In this document: piece by piece, positions 17,206 through 27,900 of the stretch | Layout of the letters: each line of letters opens with the position of its first letter | Position numbering within the stretch: position 1 is the first letter of the stretch | NCBI RefSeq assembly: GCF_003977615.1 | Contig: NZ_RYZR01000006.1 | Coordinates: 310,001-374,000, forward strand | Source of the DNA: Dyella dinghuensis | Lineage (GTDB): Bacteria > Pseudomonadota > Gammaproteobacteria > Xanthomonadales > Rhodanobacteraceae | Direction: 5' to 3' | DNA length: 64,000 bases | Translations under genes and position numbers: made by a program | Notes under the pieces: model-generated | What the model saw: only the letters and a program-made list of their open reading frames with translations | Database searches by the model: none | What the model was told of the DNA's origin: nothing

Positions 17206-19299
17206 ATGACATCGATGGATCGCCGGAGATTTCTGCAGCTTCTTGGTAGCACCGCCGCTGCGAGCATGCTGCCTGCGAGCATCACGCGTGCCCTGGAAAT
17301 TCCCGCCAACCGGCGCACGGGTACCATCGAAGATGTCGAACATATCGTGATCCTTATGCAGGAGAACCGCTCCTTCGATCACTACTTCGGATCGCTGCGC
17401 GGTGTCCGCGGATTCGGCGATCCGCGCCCGGTGAATCTCTCGACGGGTAATTCGGTGTGGTATCAGCCGGATGGTTCGAATGCATACGTGCTGCCGTTCC
17501 ATCCGACGGCGCCCGATATGGGCCTGCAGTTCCTGGAAGATCTGGCACACGACTGGACCAGTACGCACGGCGCCTGGAATCAGGGCAATTACGATCAGTG
17601 GGTGCCGAACAAAGGCGCCACCACAATGGCCTATCTCACGCGCGAGGACATTCCGTTCCATTACGCGCTGGCCGATGCGTTCACGATCTGCGATGCGTAT
17701 CACTGCTCGGTGCTGGGACCGACGGATCCCAATCGCTATTACATGTGGACGGGTTGGGTGGGCAATGACGGTGCCGGCGGTGGTCCGGTGATCGACAACG
17801 CGGAAGCAGGCTATTCATGGTCCACGTATCCGGAAGTGCTGCAGAGTGCGGGCGTGTCGTGGAAGATTTATCAGGATATCGGCACCGGCCTCAATGCCTC
17901 CGGTTACTGGGGCTGGACGGACGACGCCTACATCGGTAATTACGGCGACAACTCGTTGCTGTACTTCTATCAATATCGCAATGCGCTGCCCGGCAGTCCG
18001 TTGTATCAAGGAGCACGTACCGGCACGAATATTTCGGCAAGCGGCACGTTATTCGACATGCTGCGCAGCGACGTGCAAGGCAATACGCTTCCGCAGGTGT
18101 CGTGGATCGTCTCACCGGAAGCGTTCACGGAACATCCCAATTGGCCCGCCAATTACGGCGCCTGGTATGTCTCGCAGGTACTGGATGCGTTGACCAGCAA
18201 TCCTGAAGTCTTCAGCAAGACGGCGCTGTTCATCACCTTCGATGAGAACGACGGCTTCTTCGATCACATGGTGCCGCCGTGCGTTCCGCCATCGAGCGCG
18301 CAAGGCCAGTCGACGGTATCGATCGAGAATGAAATCTTTCCGGGCAGCTCGGAATATCAGAGCGGCCCGTACGGTATGGGTCCGCGCGTGCCGATGATCG
18401 TAGTGTCGCCGTGGAGCAAGGGCGGCTGGGTTTGCTCGGAGGTGTTCGATCACACGTCGCTGATTCGTTTTATCGAGCGCAGGTTCTCGTCGAGCTATCC
18501 GAATCTGCAGGAATCCAATATCACCGCGTGGCGTCATGCCGTTGCGGGCGATCTCACATCCGCATTTGACTTCTCGAAGCCGGACGGTGCGCAACCGTCG
18601 TTGCCGAGCACCAGCGCGTATGTTCCGCCGGATGATCAACGTCATCCCGATTACGTTCCCACGCCTCCCGCCACACAAAGTCTGCCGCAACAAGAGGCCG
18701 GCTTAAGGCCCGCGCGTGCCGTGCCTTATACCTTGCACGCAATCGGCCGCTCGGCCGAGAACGGCAATGTGCTGATCGACTTTTACAACGCGGGGCATAA
18801 GGGTGCGTGCTTTCATGTCCGCTCCGCGACCGCGACAAATGGCCCGTGGTACTACACGGTCGAAGCTGGCAAATCGCTTTCTGCTTCATGGCCGACGCAA
18901 GGCGCGTACGACTTCAGCGTGTACGGTCCCAACGGCTTCATGCGGCATTTCAAGGGTAGTGTCGTGTCTGCGCAAACGTCGTTGAATATCACCAGCCGCT
19001 ACGACATCGATAGCGGCGGCATCATGCTGGTGCTGGCGAACGAAGGCCACGCCATCTGCAACATCTCGGTCGAGAATCTCTACAACGGCGAGTCCATCTC
19101 GTACATGCTTTCCGCCGGACAGCACGTTGAAAAACTGTGGCATCTGAGCGATAGCTACGGTTGGTACGACTTGGTCGTACGCAGCAATGCAGAAACAGGT
19201 TTCGAGCAGCGGTTGGCTGGTCATGTGGAAACCGGACAACCCAGCGTGAGCGATCCCGCCATCGGACAAGCTCGCTGGCGCAAATTCCAGGCGTATTGA
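17206..19299 (+). CDS. Tat-exported phosphocholine-type phospholipase C
   Basis: 697 residues, the normal length for this family. A twin-arginine signal (DRRRFLQLLGSTAAA, residues 5-19) is followed by the phosphoesterase domain, with HIVILMQENRSFDHYFGSLR (46-65) carrying the metal-ligand Glu53 and Asn54, and later ITFDENDGFFDHMVPP. Two small C-terminal beta domains (DUF756-like; LHAIGRSAENGNVLIDFYNA and SRYDIDSGGIMLVLANEGH) complete the classic PlcH/PlcN layout. It hydrolyses phosphatidylcholine or sphingomyelin outside the inner membrane and releases phosphorylated headgroups. ATGs at 17206 and 17215 are both possible; I use the first, which has GGGAT upstream. Confidence 0.93.
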   Translation: MTSMDRRRFLQLLGSTAAASMLPASITRALEIPANRRTGTIEDVEHIVILMQENRSFDHYFGSLRGVRGFGDPRPVNLSTGNSVWYQPDGSNAYVLPFHPTAPDMGLQFLEDLAHDWTSTHGAWNQGNYDQWVPNKGATTMAYLTREDIPFHYALADAFTICDAYHCSVLGPTDPNRYYMWTGWVGNDGAGGGPVIDNAEAGYSWSTYPEVLQSAGVSWKIYQDIGTGLNASGYWGWTDDAYIGNYGDNSLLYFYQYRNALPGSPLYQGARTGTNISASGTLFDMLRSDVQGNTLPQVSWIVSPEAFTEHPNWPANYGAWYVSQVLDALTSNPEVFSKTALFITFDENDGFFDHMVPPCVPPSSAQGQSTVSIENEIFPGSSEYQSGPYGMGPRVPMIVVSPWSKGGWVCSEVFDHTSLIRFIERRFSSSYPNLQESNITAWRHAVAGDLTSAFDFSKPDGAQPSLPSTSAYVPPDDQRHPDYVPTPPATQSLPQQEAGLRPARAVPYTLHAIGRSAENGNVLIDFYNAGHKGACFHVRSATATNGPWYYTVEAGKSLSASWPTQGAYDFSVYGPNGFMRHFKGSVVSAQTSLNITSRYDIDSGGIMLVLANEGHAICNISVENLYNGESISYMLSAGQHVEKLWHLSDSYGWYDLVVRSNAETGFEQRLAGHVETGQPSVSDPAIGQARWRKFQAY

Positions 19300-19338
19300 G
19301 AGCCCGCTTAGGACGACCCTTGGGGCCACGAACGGCCC

Positions 19339-19373
19339 GGGGGCTGAGACCTGCTCGCTCAAGCAGGTCCCCC
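19339..19373 (+). terminator. Strong hairpin after phospholipase C
   Basis: Inner stem GACCTGCT/AGCAGGTC (19348-19355 and 19362-19369) is extended by flanking GGGGG and CCCC runs with a four-base bulge. It lies 40 bp past the stop. No T tract follows, so intrinsic termination is only probable. The rest of the 285-bp gap up to the beta-mannosidase shows nothing else. Confidence 0.5.
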
Positions 19374-19584
19374 ATGAGCGCGACCGTCCGTAGCCTATTG
19401 CGCTGCGGCATGCGCCTATCCCGCTACAACTGCTACTGTCGCCTTATGGATCGATCTAAATAGGCGGTTTTTACGCATTCCGTCGCCTGCGATCGATGCC
19501 TGTGCAGTGGGGATACGGCCGCGATCGTCCCAATATCGCGGTACGTACGAGATTGACCCAGCAAGTCCGGTGCGACCAAACAAC

Positions 19585-22263
19585 ATGATCGAACGAATCA
19601 GCCTGAACCGTTCGGGCGCGACACAGCGCCTCGTTATCCTCGTCATCGGCGCGGTTATCTCCTTGCCGCTTGCCCATGCCACCGACGCGCAGACAACGTC
19701 GCAATCGCTCGATAGCGGCTGGCGTTTTCGTCTGGCGCAAAATGATGGCAACGCGAAGGCGCATCGCGACGCAGCGCATTGGCATACGGCAACGGTACCC
19801 GGCATGGTGCAGTCCGACCTGCTTTCGGCGAAGTTGTTGCCCGATCCGGGCTATCGCGATAACGAAGCGAAGGTGCAGTGGGTCGGACTTTCCGATTGGC
19901 AATACGAGACGACTTTCACGGTCGATCGCGCAACGCTCCAGCGCGATCACATCGACCTAGTGTTCGATGGACTTGATACGTTTGCGGATGTCTACCTCAA
20001 CGGCACCAAGCTGACGTCGACAGACAACATGTTCCGCCGCTGGCGGCTACCCGTGAAACAAGCGTTGCACGAAGGCAAGAACACGCTCGAAGTGCGGCTT
20101 TATTCGCCAATCAAGCGTCTACTGCCTTGGCTGCTCAAACAGCCTTATGCGTTGCCAGGAGAATTCGATTCGGCATTTGGCGACGAACCCAAAGGCAAGC
20201 AGACGGCCAATTACGTTCGCAAGGCAAACTATCAGTACGGCTGGGACTGGGGTCCGCGCATTGTCACCGAGGGTATCTGGCAGCCCGTGCATCTGGATAG
20301 CTGGAACGCCATGCGTGTGACCGATTTTCATGTCGACCAGAAGTACGTCACTGGCGAAGCGGCGCATGTCAGCGCGGATGTCGAGATTCAGAGCGATACT
20401 AGCAAGCAAGTTCACGTCGTTATCGATGCTCTGGACCCGAGTGGACAAACGGCAGCACACGTCGAAACCGACTTCAATGCCGACGCCGGCGACAATCACG
20501 TGAGCCTGCCCGTCTACATTTCGCACCCCAAGCGCTGGTATCCCGCAGGTTATGGCGCGCAGGACATGTATACGTTCAAGGTGCGCGTCGTGGATGCGGA
20601 TGGCGAGATCTACAACGCGCAGCACGCGACGGGGTTGCGCAGCATTGAGTTACGGCGCGACAAAGATGCATGGGGCAAGAGCTTTGCATTCGTGATCAAC
20701 GGCATTCCCGTGTTCGCGAAGGGTGCGGACATGATTCCATTCGACAGCATTCCCACGCGAACCACGGATGCACAAATGCTGCGCGTCCTGCAGTCCGCGC
20801 GCGATGCGAACATGAACATGGTGCGCGTGTGGGGCGGTGGCTATTACCTGCCCGATCAGTTCTACGAGATGGCCGATCACCTGGGCATCATGGTCTGGCA
20901 GGACTTCATGTTCGGTGGGGCGATTCCTCCACGTACCGATGCCTACTTCGATAATGTGCGGCAGGAGGCGATCGAACAGGTCACGCGCCTGCGCGATCAC
21001 CCCAGCATCGTTCTGTGGTGTGGCAACAACGAAGTGCAGACCGGCTGGGAATCGTGGGGCGATCGCGAGAAATTCAAGACATCGATCTCCCCCGACGAGC
21101 GCGAAAGCCTCGTCACCGGGATGGTGAATCTCTTCAGCAACGTGCTGCGCAATGTTGTCACGCAATACGACGACGCGGTGCCTTATTGGGCCAGTTCGCC
21201 AAGTACGGATTACGACGGTGCCGCCAATGTGCTCGACAATGGCGACTATCACTACTGGAACGTCTGGTCCGGTGAGGCAAAACCTCTCACCGAATACCTG
21301 AATGTCACGCCGCGCTTCCAGTCCGAATACGGGCTGCAGTCGTTTCCGGAACTGCGTACCATCCGGGCATTCGCCGAATCGGGTGACATGCAACCGGAGT
21401 CGCCGGTGATGCGTGCACACCAGAAGTTCGACAGCGGCAATGGCAACAAGCGTCTGATGCTTTACATCACGCGTAGCTACGGCGACCCGAAGGATTTCGC
21501 TTCATTTGTGTATCTGAGCCAGGTGATGCAGGCTCAAGGTATCCAGCTTGCGGCGGAACACTTGCGTGCTTCGCGTCCCCAAGCGATGGGTTCGATGTAC
21601 TGGCAGCTCAACGATGTATGGCCTGGTGCGTCGTGGGCGAGCGTCGATTATTTCGGCCGCTGGAAAGCCTTGCAGTTTCACGCGCGTCGTTTCTACGCGC
21701 CGTTGATGATTGCGGCGCTACGCAACAACGCTGCAACGACGGTATCCATCGTTTCGGATCGCACCACACCGGTCAACCAGCATTGGCGTGTTCGCGTCAT
21801 GGATTTCTCCGGCAGGGTACTCGACCAACACGAAGCCGCCATGACGTTGCCCTCGCTATCGAGCAGCAAGGTCGCCACATATACGGACGCCGAGCTTCTG
21901 AAAGGTGCCGACCCACACACGACGTTTGCCGTGTTCGATCTGATGGACGGCGACACTGTCATCTCGCAGAATCTGGTGTTCTTCGATGAAGCCAAGAATC
22001 TTCAACTGCCCCCGCCCAATATACAGAGCACGTTCGCACCTGCACCGGACGGCTACACGCTTACACTGACCGCCGGCAAGCTTGCCCGCGACGTATGGGT
22101 GTCCTTTGGCGAGGAGGATGTTGCGCTTTCGGACAATGCATTCGATCTGCTGCCCGGTCAGAGCGTCACCTTGACGGTGCACAGCAAGCTTTCCCTCGAC
22201 GCCTTGCAACATGCGTTGCACGTACAGGATCTGGCCGATGTCATGGCCGTCACCGCTCATTGA
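19585..22263 (+). CDS. Exported GH2 beta-mannosidase
   Basis: 892 residues from the ATG at 19585, which places a signal peptide (hydrophobic segment about 16-32, ending SLPLAHA) at the N-terminus; a GTG at 19507 is less likely. It has GH2 order: jelly-roll sugar-binding domain (SLDSGWRFRLAQ onward), immunoglobulin-like domain, TIM barrel, then C-terminal beta domains. The barrel carries the acid/base Glu483 in LWCGNNE and the nucleophile Glu581 in FQSEYG, and the VRVWGGGYYLPDQFYEMADH segment is typical of beta-mannosidases. It removes terminal beta-mannose, as in the core of N-glycans or mannan oligosaccharides. The GH125 gene follows after 30 bp, so they form an operon. Confidence 0.92.
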   Translation: MIERISLNRSGATQRLVILVIGAVISLPLAHATDAQTTSQSLDSGWRFRLAQNDGNAKAHRDAAHWHTATVPGMVQSDLLSAKLLPDPGYRDNEAKVQWVGLSDWQYETTFTVDRATLQRDHIDLVFDGLDTFADVYLNGTKLTSTDNMFRRWRLPVKQALHEGKNTLEVRLYSPIKRLLPWLLKQPYALPGEFDSAFGDEPKGKQTANYVRKANYQYGWDWGPRIVTEGIWQPVHLDSWNAMRVTDFHVDQKYVTGEAAHVSADVEIQSDTSKQVHVVIDALDPSGQTAAHVETDFNADAGDNHVSLPVYISHPKRWYPAGYGAQDMYTFKVRVVDADGEIYNAQHATGLRSIELRRDKDAWGKSFAFVINGIPVFAKGADMIPFDSIPTRTTDAQMLRVLQSARDANMNMVRVWGGGYYLPDQFYEMADHLGIMVWQDFMFGGAIPPRTDAYFDNVRQEAIEQVTRLRDHPSIVLWCGNNEVQTGWESWGDREKFKTSISPDERESLVTGMVNLFSNVLRNVVTQYDDAVPYWASSPSTDYDGAANVLDNGDYHYWNVWSGEAKPLTEYLNVTPRFQSEYGLQSFPELRTIRAFAESGDMQPESPVMRAHQKFDSGNGNKRLMLYITRSYGDPKDFASFVYLSQVMQAQGIQLAAEHLRASRPQAMGSMYWQLNDVWPGASWASVDYFGRWKALQFHARRFYAPLMIAALRNNAATTVSIVSDRTTPVNQHWRVRVMDFSGRVLDQHEAAMTLPSLSSSKVATYTDAELLKGADPHTTFAVFDLMDGDTVISQNLVFFDEAKNLQLPPPNIQSTFAPAPDGYTLTLTAGKLARDVWVSFGEEDVALSDNAFDLLPGQSVTLTVHSKLSLDALQHALHVQDLADVMAVTAH

Positions 22264-22293
22264 TCAGCAGCGCAATCCAGGAGTTTTGTTCAG

Positions 22294-23733
22294 ATGTCCA
22301 CGCGCCGGGAATTCTTGAAATGGATGGGCTCTGCAGCCGCTACCGGCGTCATGAGCGGCGTGCTTTCCACCACGTTGAAAGCCGCGCCCCAGGCGTACGT
22401 CAGCAAAAGACCGCCCGTCGCCAAGCGTAAATTCGTGAGTGACGCCGTGGAGCGCCAGCTGTCCACCGTCAAGGCAGCGATTGGCGACCCGAAACTCGCA
22501 TGGATGTTCGAGAACTGCTATCCGAATACCCTGGACACAACCGTTGAACTCGGCACCTTCAACGGCAAGCCCGACACGTTTGTCATCACGGGCGATATCG
22601 ACGCGATGTGGTTGCGCGATTCGTCCGCGCAGGTCGTCCCCTATATTCCACTGGCGAAAGGCGATGCCGGATTGCAGCGTCTTTTTCGCGGCCTGATTCA
22701 ACGCCAGGCACGCTGCATTCGCATCGATCCTTATGCGAACGCCTTCATGGCCGATCCGCATGCGCCGCCGCTTATCTGGGCGCGTCAGGACAGCACGGAC
22801 ATGAAACCCGGTGTCGGCGAACGCAAATGGGAGATCGATTCGCTGTGCTATCCCATTCGCCTTGCGCACGGCTACTGGCAGGCCACCGCGGATACCGTGC
22901 CTTTCGACGATGACTGGCGCGAAGCCATGCACCTGGTCCTGAAGACGTTCCGCGAACAGCAACGCAAACACGATCACGGCCCGTATCACTATCAGCGCCT
23001 GTCGGATAATCCGACGGAAACGCAGTTTCAGGCCGGCTACGGCAATCCGACGAAACCGAATGGCATGATCCATTCGATGTTCCGCCCCTCCGACGATGCC
23101 TGTGTGTATCCGCTATTCGTTCCCGCCAACCTGTTTGCCGTGCTTAGCTTGCGGCAATTGGCGCAGATGAGCCGCAGCATTCATCACGATGCATCGTTTG
23201 CGGCCGAATGCGAAGCGCTTGCAAACGAAGTGGAGCAAGCCGTGCAGCGCGATGGACGCATGCGCGATGCACAAGGTCGCGACTATTGGGCTTACGAGAT
23301 CGACGGCTTCGGCAACAAGCTTTTCATGGACGATGCGAACGTGCCCAGCCTGCTCGGGTTACCTTACCTTGGCTGCTGCACTCTCGACGACCCAACCTAT
23401 CAACACACGCGTGAACTGGTATGGAGCTCGTTGAATCCTTACTTCTACCAAGGACGCGCCGCCGAAGGCATCGGCGGCCCGCATGAAGGTCCACGCATGA
23501 TCTGGCCGATGTCGATCATGATGTACGCACAGACCACCCGCGATCCCAAACAGATTCACCAATGCCTGACATGGCTGCGCAATACCGACGCAGGCACCGG
23601 CTTCATGCATGAATCCTTCGACCAGGACGACCCCACCCATTTCACCCGCAGCTGGTTTGCATGGGCGAACACGTTATTCGGCGAATTGATTATCGACATT
23701 CATCGCGAGCATCCCGAGTTGCTGAGGGCGTAG
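22294..23733 (+). CDS. Tat-exported GH125 exo-alpha-1,6-mannosidase
   Basis: 479 residues. Twin-arginine signal TRREFLKWMGSAAA at the extreme N-terminus, with a cleavage site near residue 30. The (alpha/alpha)6 barrel has the family's signatures: FVITGDIDAMWLRDSSAQV (the Asp-containing catalytic face), KWEIDSLCYP, and near the C-terminus MHESFDQDDPTHFTRSWFAW. GH125 enzymes cleave non-reducing alpha-1,6-mannose by inversion. AGGAG lies upstream of the ATG. With the beta-mannosidase before it and a GH92 enzyme at 41955 it makes a set able to trim high-mannose glycans stepwise. Confidence 0.92.
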   Translation: MSTRREFLKWMGSAAATGVMSGVLSTTLKAAPQAYVSKRPPVAKRKFVSDAVERQLSTVKAAIGDPKLAWMFENCYPNTLDTTVELGTFNGKPDTFVITGDIDAMWLRDSSAQVVPYIPLAKGDAGLQRLFRGLIQRQARCIRIDPYANAFMADPHAPPLIWARQDSTDMKPGVGERKWEIDSLCYPIRLAHGYWQATADTVPFDDDWREAMHLVLKTFREQQRKHDHGPYHYQRLSDNPTETQFQAGYGNPTKPNGMIHSMFRPSDDACVYPLFVPANLFAVLSLRQLAQMSRSIHHDASFAAECEALANEVEQAVQRDGRMRDAQGRDYWAYEIDGFGNKLFMDDANVPSLLGLPYLGCCTLDDPTYQHTRELVWSSLNPYFYQGRAAEGIGGPHEGPRMIWPMSIMMYAQTTRDPKQIHQCLTWLRNTDAGTGFMHESFDQDDPTHFTRSWFAWANTLFGELIIDIHREHPELLRA

Positions 23734-24379
23734 GTCGATATCGGCTTTCGATAATTTCTTACGTTGTCAACGTTACTTATTCTTGTCGCGCCTCATAACC
23801 ACATCACTTCATTTAAAGGATGTCTTCGTCTGAGCGCTAAGTCTGCTGGCCAACGACATGATTAGCTAAAATTTTTATTACAACGATAGCGTTAAATATC
23901 AAAAGGGGTGTTTAAAATATTTCCTGGGCGAAAATCCTCTCCAACCTGGCTCAACGACCTCATGGTCCGCCAGCGGTAAGCATAAACACCCCCCCAACAT
24001 CTCGCCTGCACTTCCAGTGCTTACCGCGGACAAAGGAAGCCACCACACAAACCAGAGCGGTCCTACAGCGCACGATATTTGCAGCGGTAAAGCAATATTA
24101 AATACGATTTCGTTGGGGGCGCGCCTTTGTGTGCGTACCGGATGATCGAGCGTAACCGTGATCAACGTTCTAAATTGGTTGCGACCGATAGATCGGTCGG
24201 GCGGCAACCTAAATAACTCGCGCTACGTCGGTCATGTCAGGCGTGCTGGATTCGTCAGAGGGGGTGGGCGAGCCTGACAGCATAACGTTGTCATGAATGC
24301 CGGCCACATCTGTAAGCAGATGGAGATTGTTGGTGATCGTGCGAAAGGAAGCGTGGCTTTCGCAACGCTCTTATTGACT
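23734..24379. other. AT-richer intergenic region without a credible gene
   Basis: 646 bp between the GH125 gene and the convergent membrane PH-like gene. The base composition is visibly more AT-rich than in the mannosidase genes. A nested hairpin occupies 24177-24209 (GGTTGC...GCAACC enclosing CGACCGAT/ATCGGTCG) and could end transcripts coming from the RHS side. Open frames here are short, lack ribosome sites and look random. The region marks the left border of the accessory block. Confidence 0.6.
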
Positions 24380-24928
24380 CTACCTTGAATAAGGAAAGGG
24401 TAGAACTTTTCCTCTTCCATCGAGGGTCAGCAACTCACTTCCCTGTGCCTCTAAGCTAGTGGCTACTGTTACGCAAAGTAGACTGAAAGCTTCCATTAAC
24501 CCACTGATCTGAACTTTCTTACCATCAGAAAATTTGAGTTCCAGCCAGCTCGCCGCATTGGTTCTCACTTGTATTGATGCACGTGCTATCGACTGAAGCG
24601 GCAAGCGCCTTTTCCCAACTATTGTGCGTATGTAAATACAATCGTCTACCACATCTAACCGATAAGTTAGGTAATAAACAGCGCAAGCGACAAATGACAA
24701 ACAGACTACGGTGGTAAGCAAATCCTGCGCGCTTACGGACTCTTCATCCCTCAATACAAAGTAACTAATAAATGTCAGCAACACGGGGAGCAACGAGGTT
24801 ACGAACGCGAATAGTGCCGGAAAGCGATATCGCGTGGCGCGCACGCGCCTTCGGAAGAAAAGCCCTCCCGCGATTGCCATCACTTGTAAAAGAACTGTGC
24901 ACCCGAAATACGTCATCGGATTATTCAT
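24380..24928 (-). CDS. Membrane protein with PH-like domain, candidate RHS immunity partner
   Basis: 182 residues from the ATG at 24928, which lies inside the end of the RHS gene (8-base overlap, ATGAATAA), so the two are translationally coupled. Three hydrophobic segments (about 8-26, 37-58, 69-88) precede a compact C-terminal domain: LDVVDDCIYIRTIVGKRRLP, SIARASIQVRTN, ASWLELKFSDGKKVQISG. This reads like the bacterial PH (DUF304-type) beta barrel following membrane helices. The gene is clearly AT-richer than its surroundings. Position directly after an RHS toxin-like gene is the classic place for an immunity gene; a membrane-bound immunity protein would fit a toxin acting at the inner membrane. 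No homologue known to me confirms this. Confidence 0.8.
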   Translation of the reverse strand: MNNPMTYFGCTVLLQVMAIAGGLFFRRRVRATRYRFPALFAFVTSLLPVLLTFISYFVLRDEESVSAQDLLTTVVCLSFVACAVYYLTYRLDVVDDCIYIRTIVGKRRLPLQSIARASIQVRTNAASWLELKFSDGKKVQISGLMEAFSLLCVTVATSLEAQGSELLTLDGRGKVLPFPYSR

Positions 24929-27900
24929 TACCACCCTCTTTCGGCGGCCCACCACCTGCCGTAGCGACTCCTCCACCAAAGATTCCACCTAATGCGGAAC
25001 TGGCAGCTTTATCAAAGTCATTCGCTGCTTCACCTAGACCACTCATGGCGGAAGCAAAGTCTTCCGCAAAGTCTCCGGCGACACTACCAGCTCCAGCCCG
25101 ACCCACGTCGCCCCAATCCCTCTTGTGAGTGACTATACATTGGCGCCCTGCTTCGCCAGCTGCGTTAATTGCCCCCCGAGTCAACATACCCCCGACTTTC
25201 CTGAGAGCAGAAAGCGCACCCTCCCCAACGAGTTTTCCTTCGAACAAACTTGCACCGTCGGTAAGGCCAGCGAAAATGCCCGTCGCGGCGCCGAGCAATG
25301 CGTCCTGCTCAATTTGAGCAGCAGATTCGTTGTGCATCCATCCATCCAGTGCCCCCCATGCGGCGCCCACAAGACCCCCGACTATTGCCTCCGGAACTAA
25401 TTGTCCCGTTGGATCACGATTTGATATTGGATCCCGATTCGCATAAGCATAGAAATTCGTTTGTCCGCCACCAAATCTAAGTGGGTCTTCGCTAATGAAG
25501 CCCGCCATCGTCGAGCTGTAATAGCGCGCTCGGTAGTAGTACAAGCCCGTAGTATCGGATTCTCGTCCAGTGAAGAGGTATGGATTTGTCGTGGAAGCGG
25601 TTGCCGACGCGTTGCCGTAGGGGTCGTATTGATACTGTTGAATAATCGAAGCACTTGTGTTCGTCAAAGCCACAGTGCTACCTAAAGCATCTGTCAAGAA
25701 ATAGGTGCGCGTGCTGCCCTCGTTGCGAGCAAAACGCTCATCGATTCTAAGTCCCGTCAATATCGGATTGACGACGCCAGCTTGTGTCTCCTGCACGGGA
25801 TTCAGCCCATCGTATAAAAGACTGGTTGTCACACCACCGATCGTTTTGGTGGTACGCCGCCCCATGGAGTCGTAGCTGAAACTCGCAGTGGTGGTACCAC
25901 TCTGCTGTATCTGGGTGAGCTGGTTACGCGCATTCCACACGTATGTGTTGATGCCGTCCCCTGTCAGGTTTCCATCCGCGTCGTATGTCAAATTATGCGT
26001 ATTGAACGTGAGCTGACGGTTGTTGAGATCGAATGTGCTATTCGCGGTTGTGGGCTCTGGCATCAGATTTGAGGCCAGGGACCCGGTTGCACTCACACGA
26101 CGACCCGCATTGTCGTAGCTATAACCTAAATTACCCACTACCCCGTTCCCCGACGTAGTGTAGGTAATTCCGGTGAACTGGTTTCCTGCGTCGTAACCGT
26201 ACGTCGCGACGATGCCATTTGGAAGCGTGAGGGTAGCGCGACGATTCGCGTTATCGTAAGTGAAGCTTACCGCTTCGGTGCCTTGTGTCAGACTCGTCAA
26301 CCGGTTGGCGCTGTCATAGAAGTAGTTCACTGGTGCCTGACTACCGGCTGTCATGCTTTGCCGCAGTCCATTGGCGTAGTACTGATAAACGACGCTGCCT
26401 TGAGAGGTGATCTCACCAGTAAGGCGATCCAACCCATCGTAGGACCGCGTGGTCGTTCCACTGATCGAATCCGTAATTTGCAACAGGCGGTTGCCTGCGT
26501 CATAGGTTGTGGCGGCAACGGTGCTTCCATCGGCGAAAGTGGCTTTGGTAAAGCGTCCCACCGCATCGGGCTCGGCATAGGCCGTGACTTGGCCTTTGCG
26601 GTCGGTATAGCTGGTTACATCGCCCATGCCGTCATATTTCCACGACTCATTTTGATTCAAAGCGTCAGAGCGCGTAATGCGGCGGTTGCGTTTGTCGTAA
26701 GTCGCCCTGATAACACCCGTATTAGGCAACGTAACATTTGTCGGGTTGCCATTGTTGTCGTACGCAATCTTAGTCGTCTGGTTTTGCGCGTCAGTAACCT
26801 GCGTGATCCGATCATTCGTGTCGTACTGCTTTACGTTGATATTTCCGATCGGGTCGGTTACCGATGTCATACGACCCAACGGATCGACAGCGAATGTTAC
26901 CGTGCGGTTGAGAGCATCGGTGACAGTTCGAAGATCTGTACCATTGTAGTTCAAGGTTGATACATGACCGAGTGCATCGGTGACCTGAGCTGGCAGACCC
27001 TCGCTGTTGCAGCTGATCGTAGTGGTATGCCCTAACGGATCAGTTATTGCGGTGAGACAGCCTGAGGTATACGTGAAGTTTGTGGTTGCGTTTAATGCGT
27101 CGGTATAGCTCGCCAACTGGCTGTAATCAGACGTCCAAGTGAAGTAATCGGTTACAGCACTCGATGTTCCCGATAGATAAGTCACTTCCTTCACGTTTCC
27201 GTCGGCATCGTACTGAAAGGCGGTCGTGCGCCCGAGCGCATCTGTCATCGACTGAACTTGACCGGATGTATTACGCGTGTAGGTAGTCGTTTGCGCAATG
27301 GATGTGCCATAAGCTGCAGTGTCCGACGAGGGATAACCGGAGTTGGAGTCCCACGCGACGTCTCTAATGTTTCCGAGTGGATCGGTTACATTGGTTTGTA
27401 ACGTATTATTGTTGCTGTCGAGCTGGTAGCCGAACTGGTAAGCGGCGCCATCGGCCAGCGTTTGTTTCGTGACATAAGCACTGCAGTAGGTGTTGCTCAT
27501 CGCAGTGTTGCCGTTGCGATCAATCATCGTCAGGAGTGTACCGGGCACGGGATAGTACGGACAGGATGTGCTGGTGATCTGACCGCTGCCACCCGAGCCC
27601 GTAGCCGGCGCCGAGAAATTTTCGTTATAGGTAAAGCTGGTATAGGTCGTATCCGGATATGTCACCTTGTCCAGAAAATACATCGCCGTATTGGCCGGCG
27701 GATTGCTCGACGGTGGCGTGGAGGCATTAAGCGTCCAACCACCTAATGGCACGGTGTCGCTATGATAGGTATACGTCCAGGTGCGTCCTGAGTTGTCGGT
27801 AACGCTCTTGACGTTGTTGTTGGTGTCGTACTGGAAGGTCAGAAAGCGGCCATTCGGCGATGTTACCTGCTGCACCAGGCCACCGCTCCGATAGATCATC

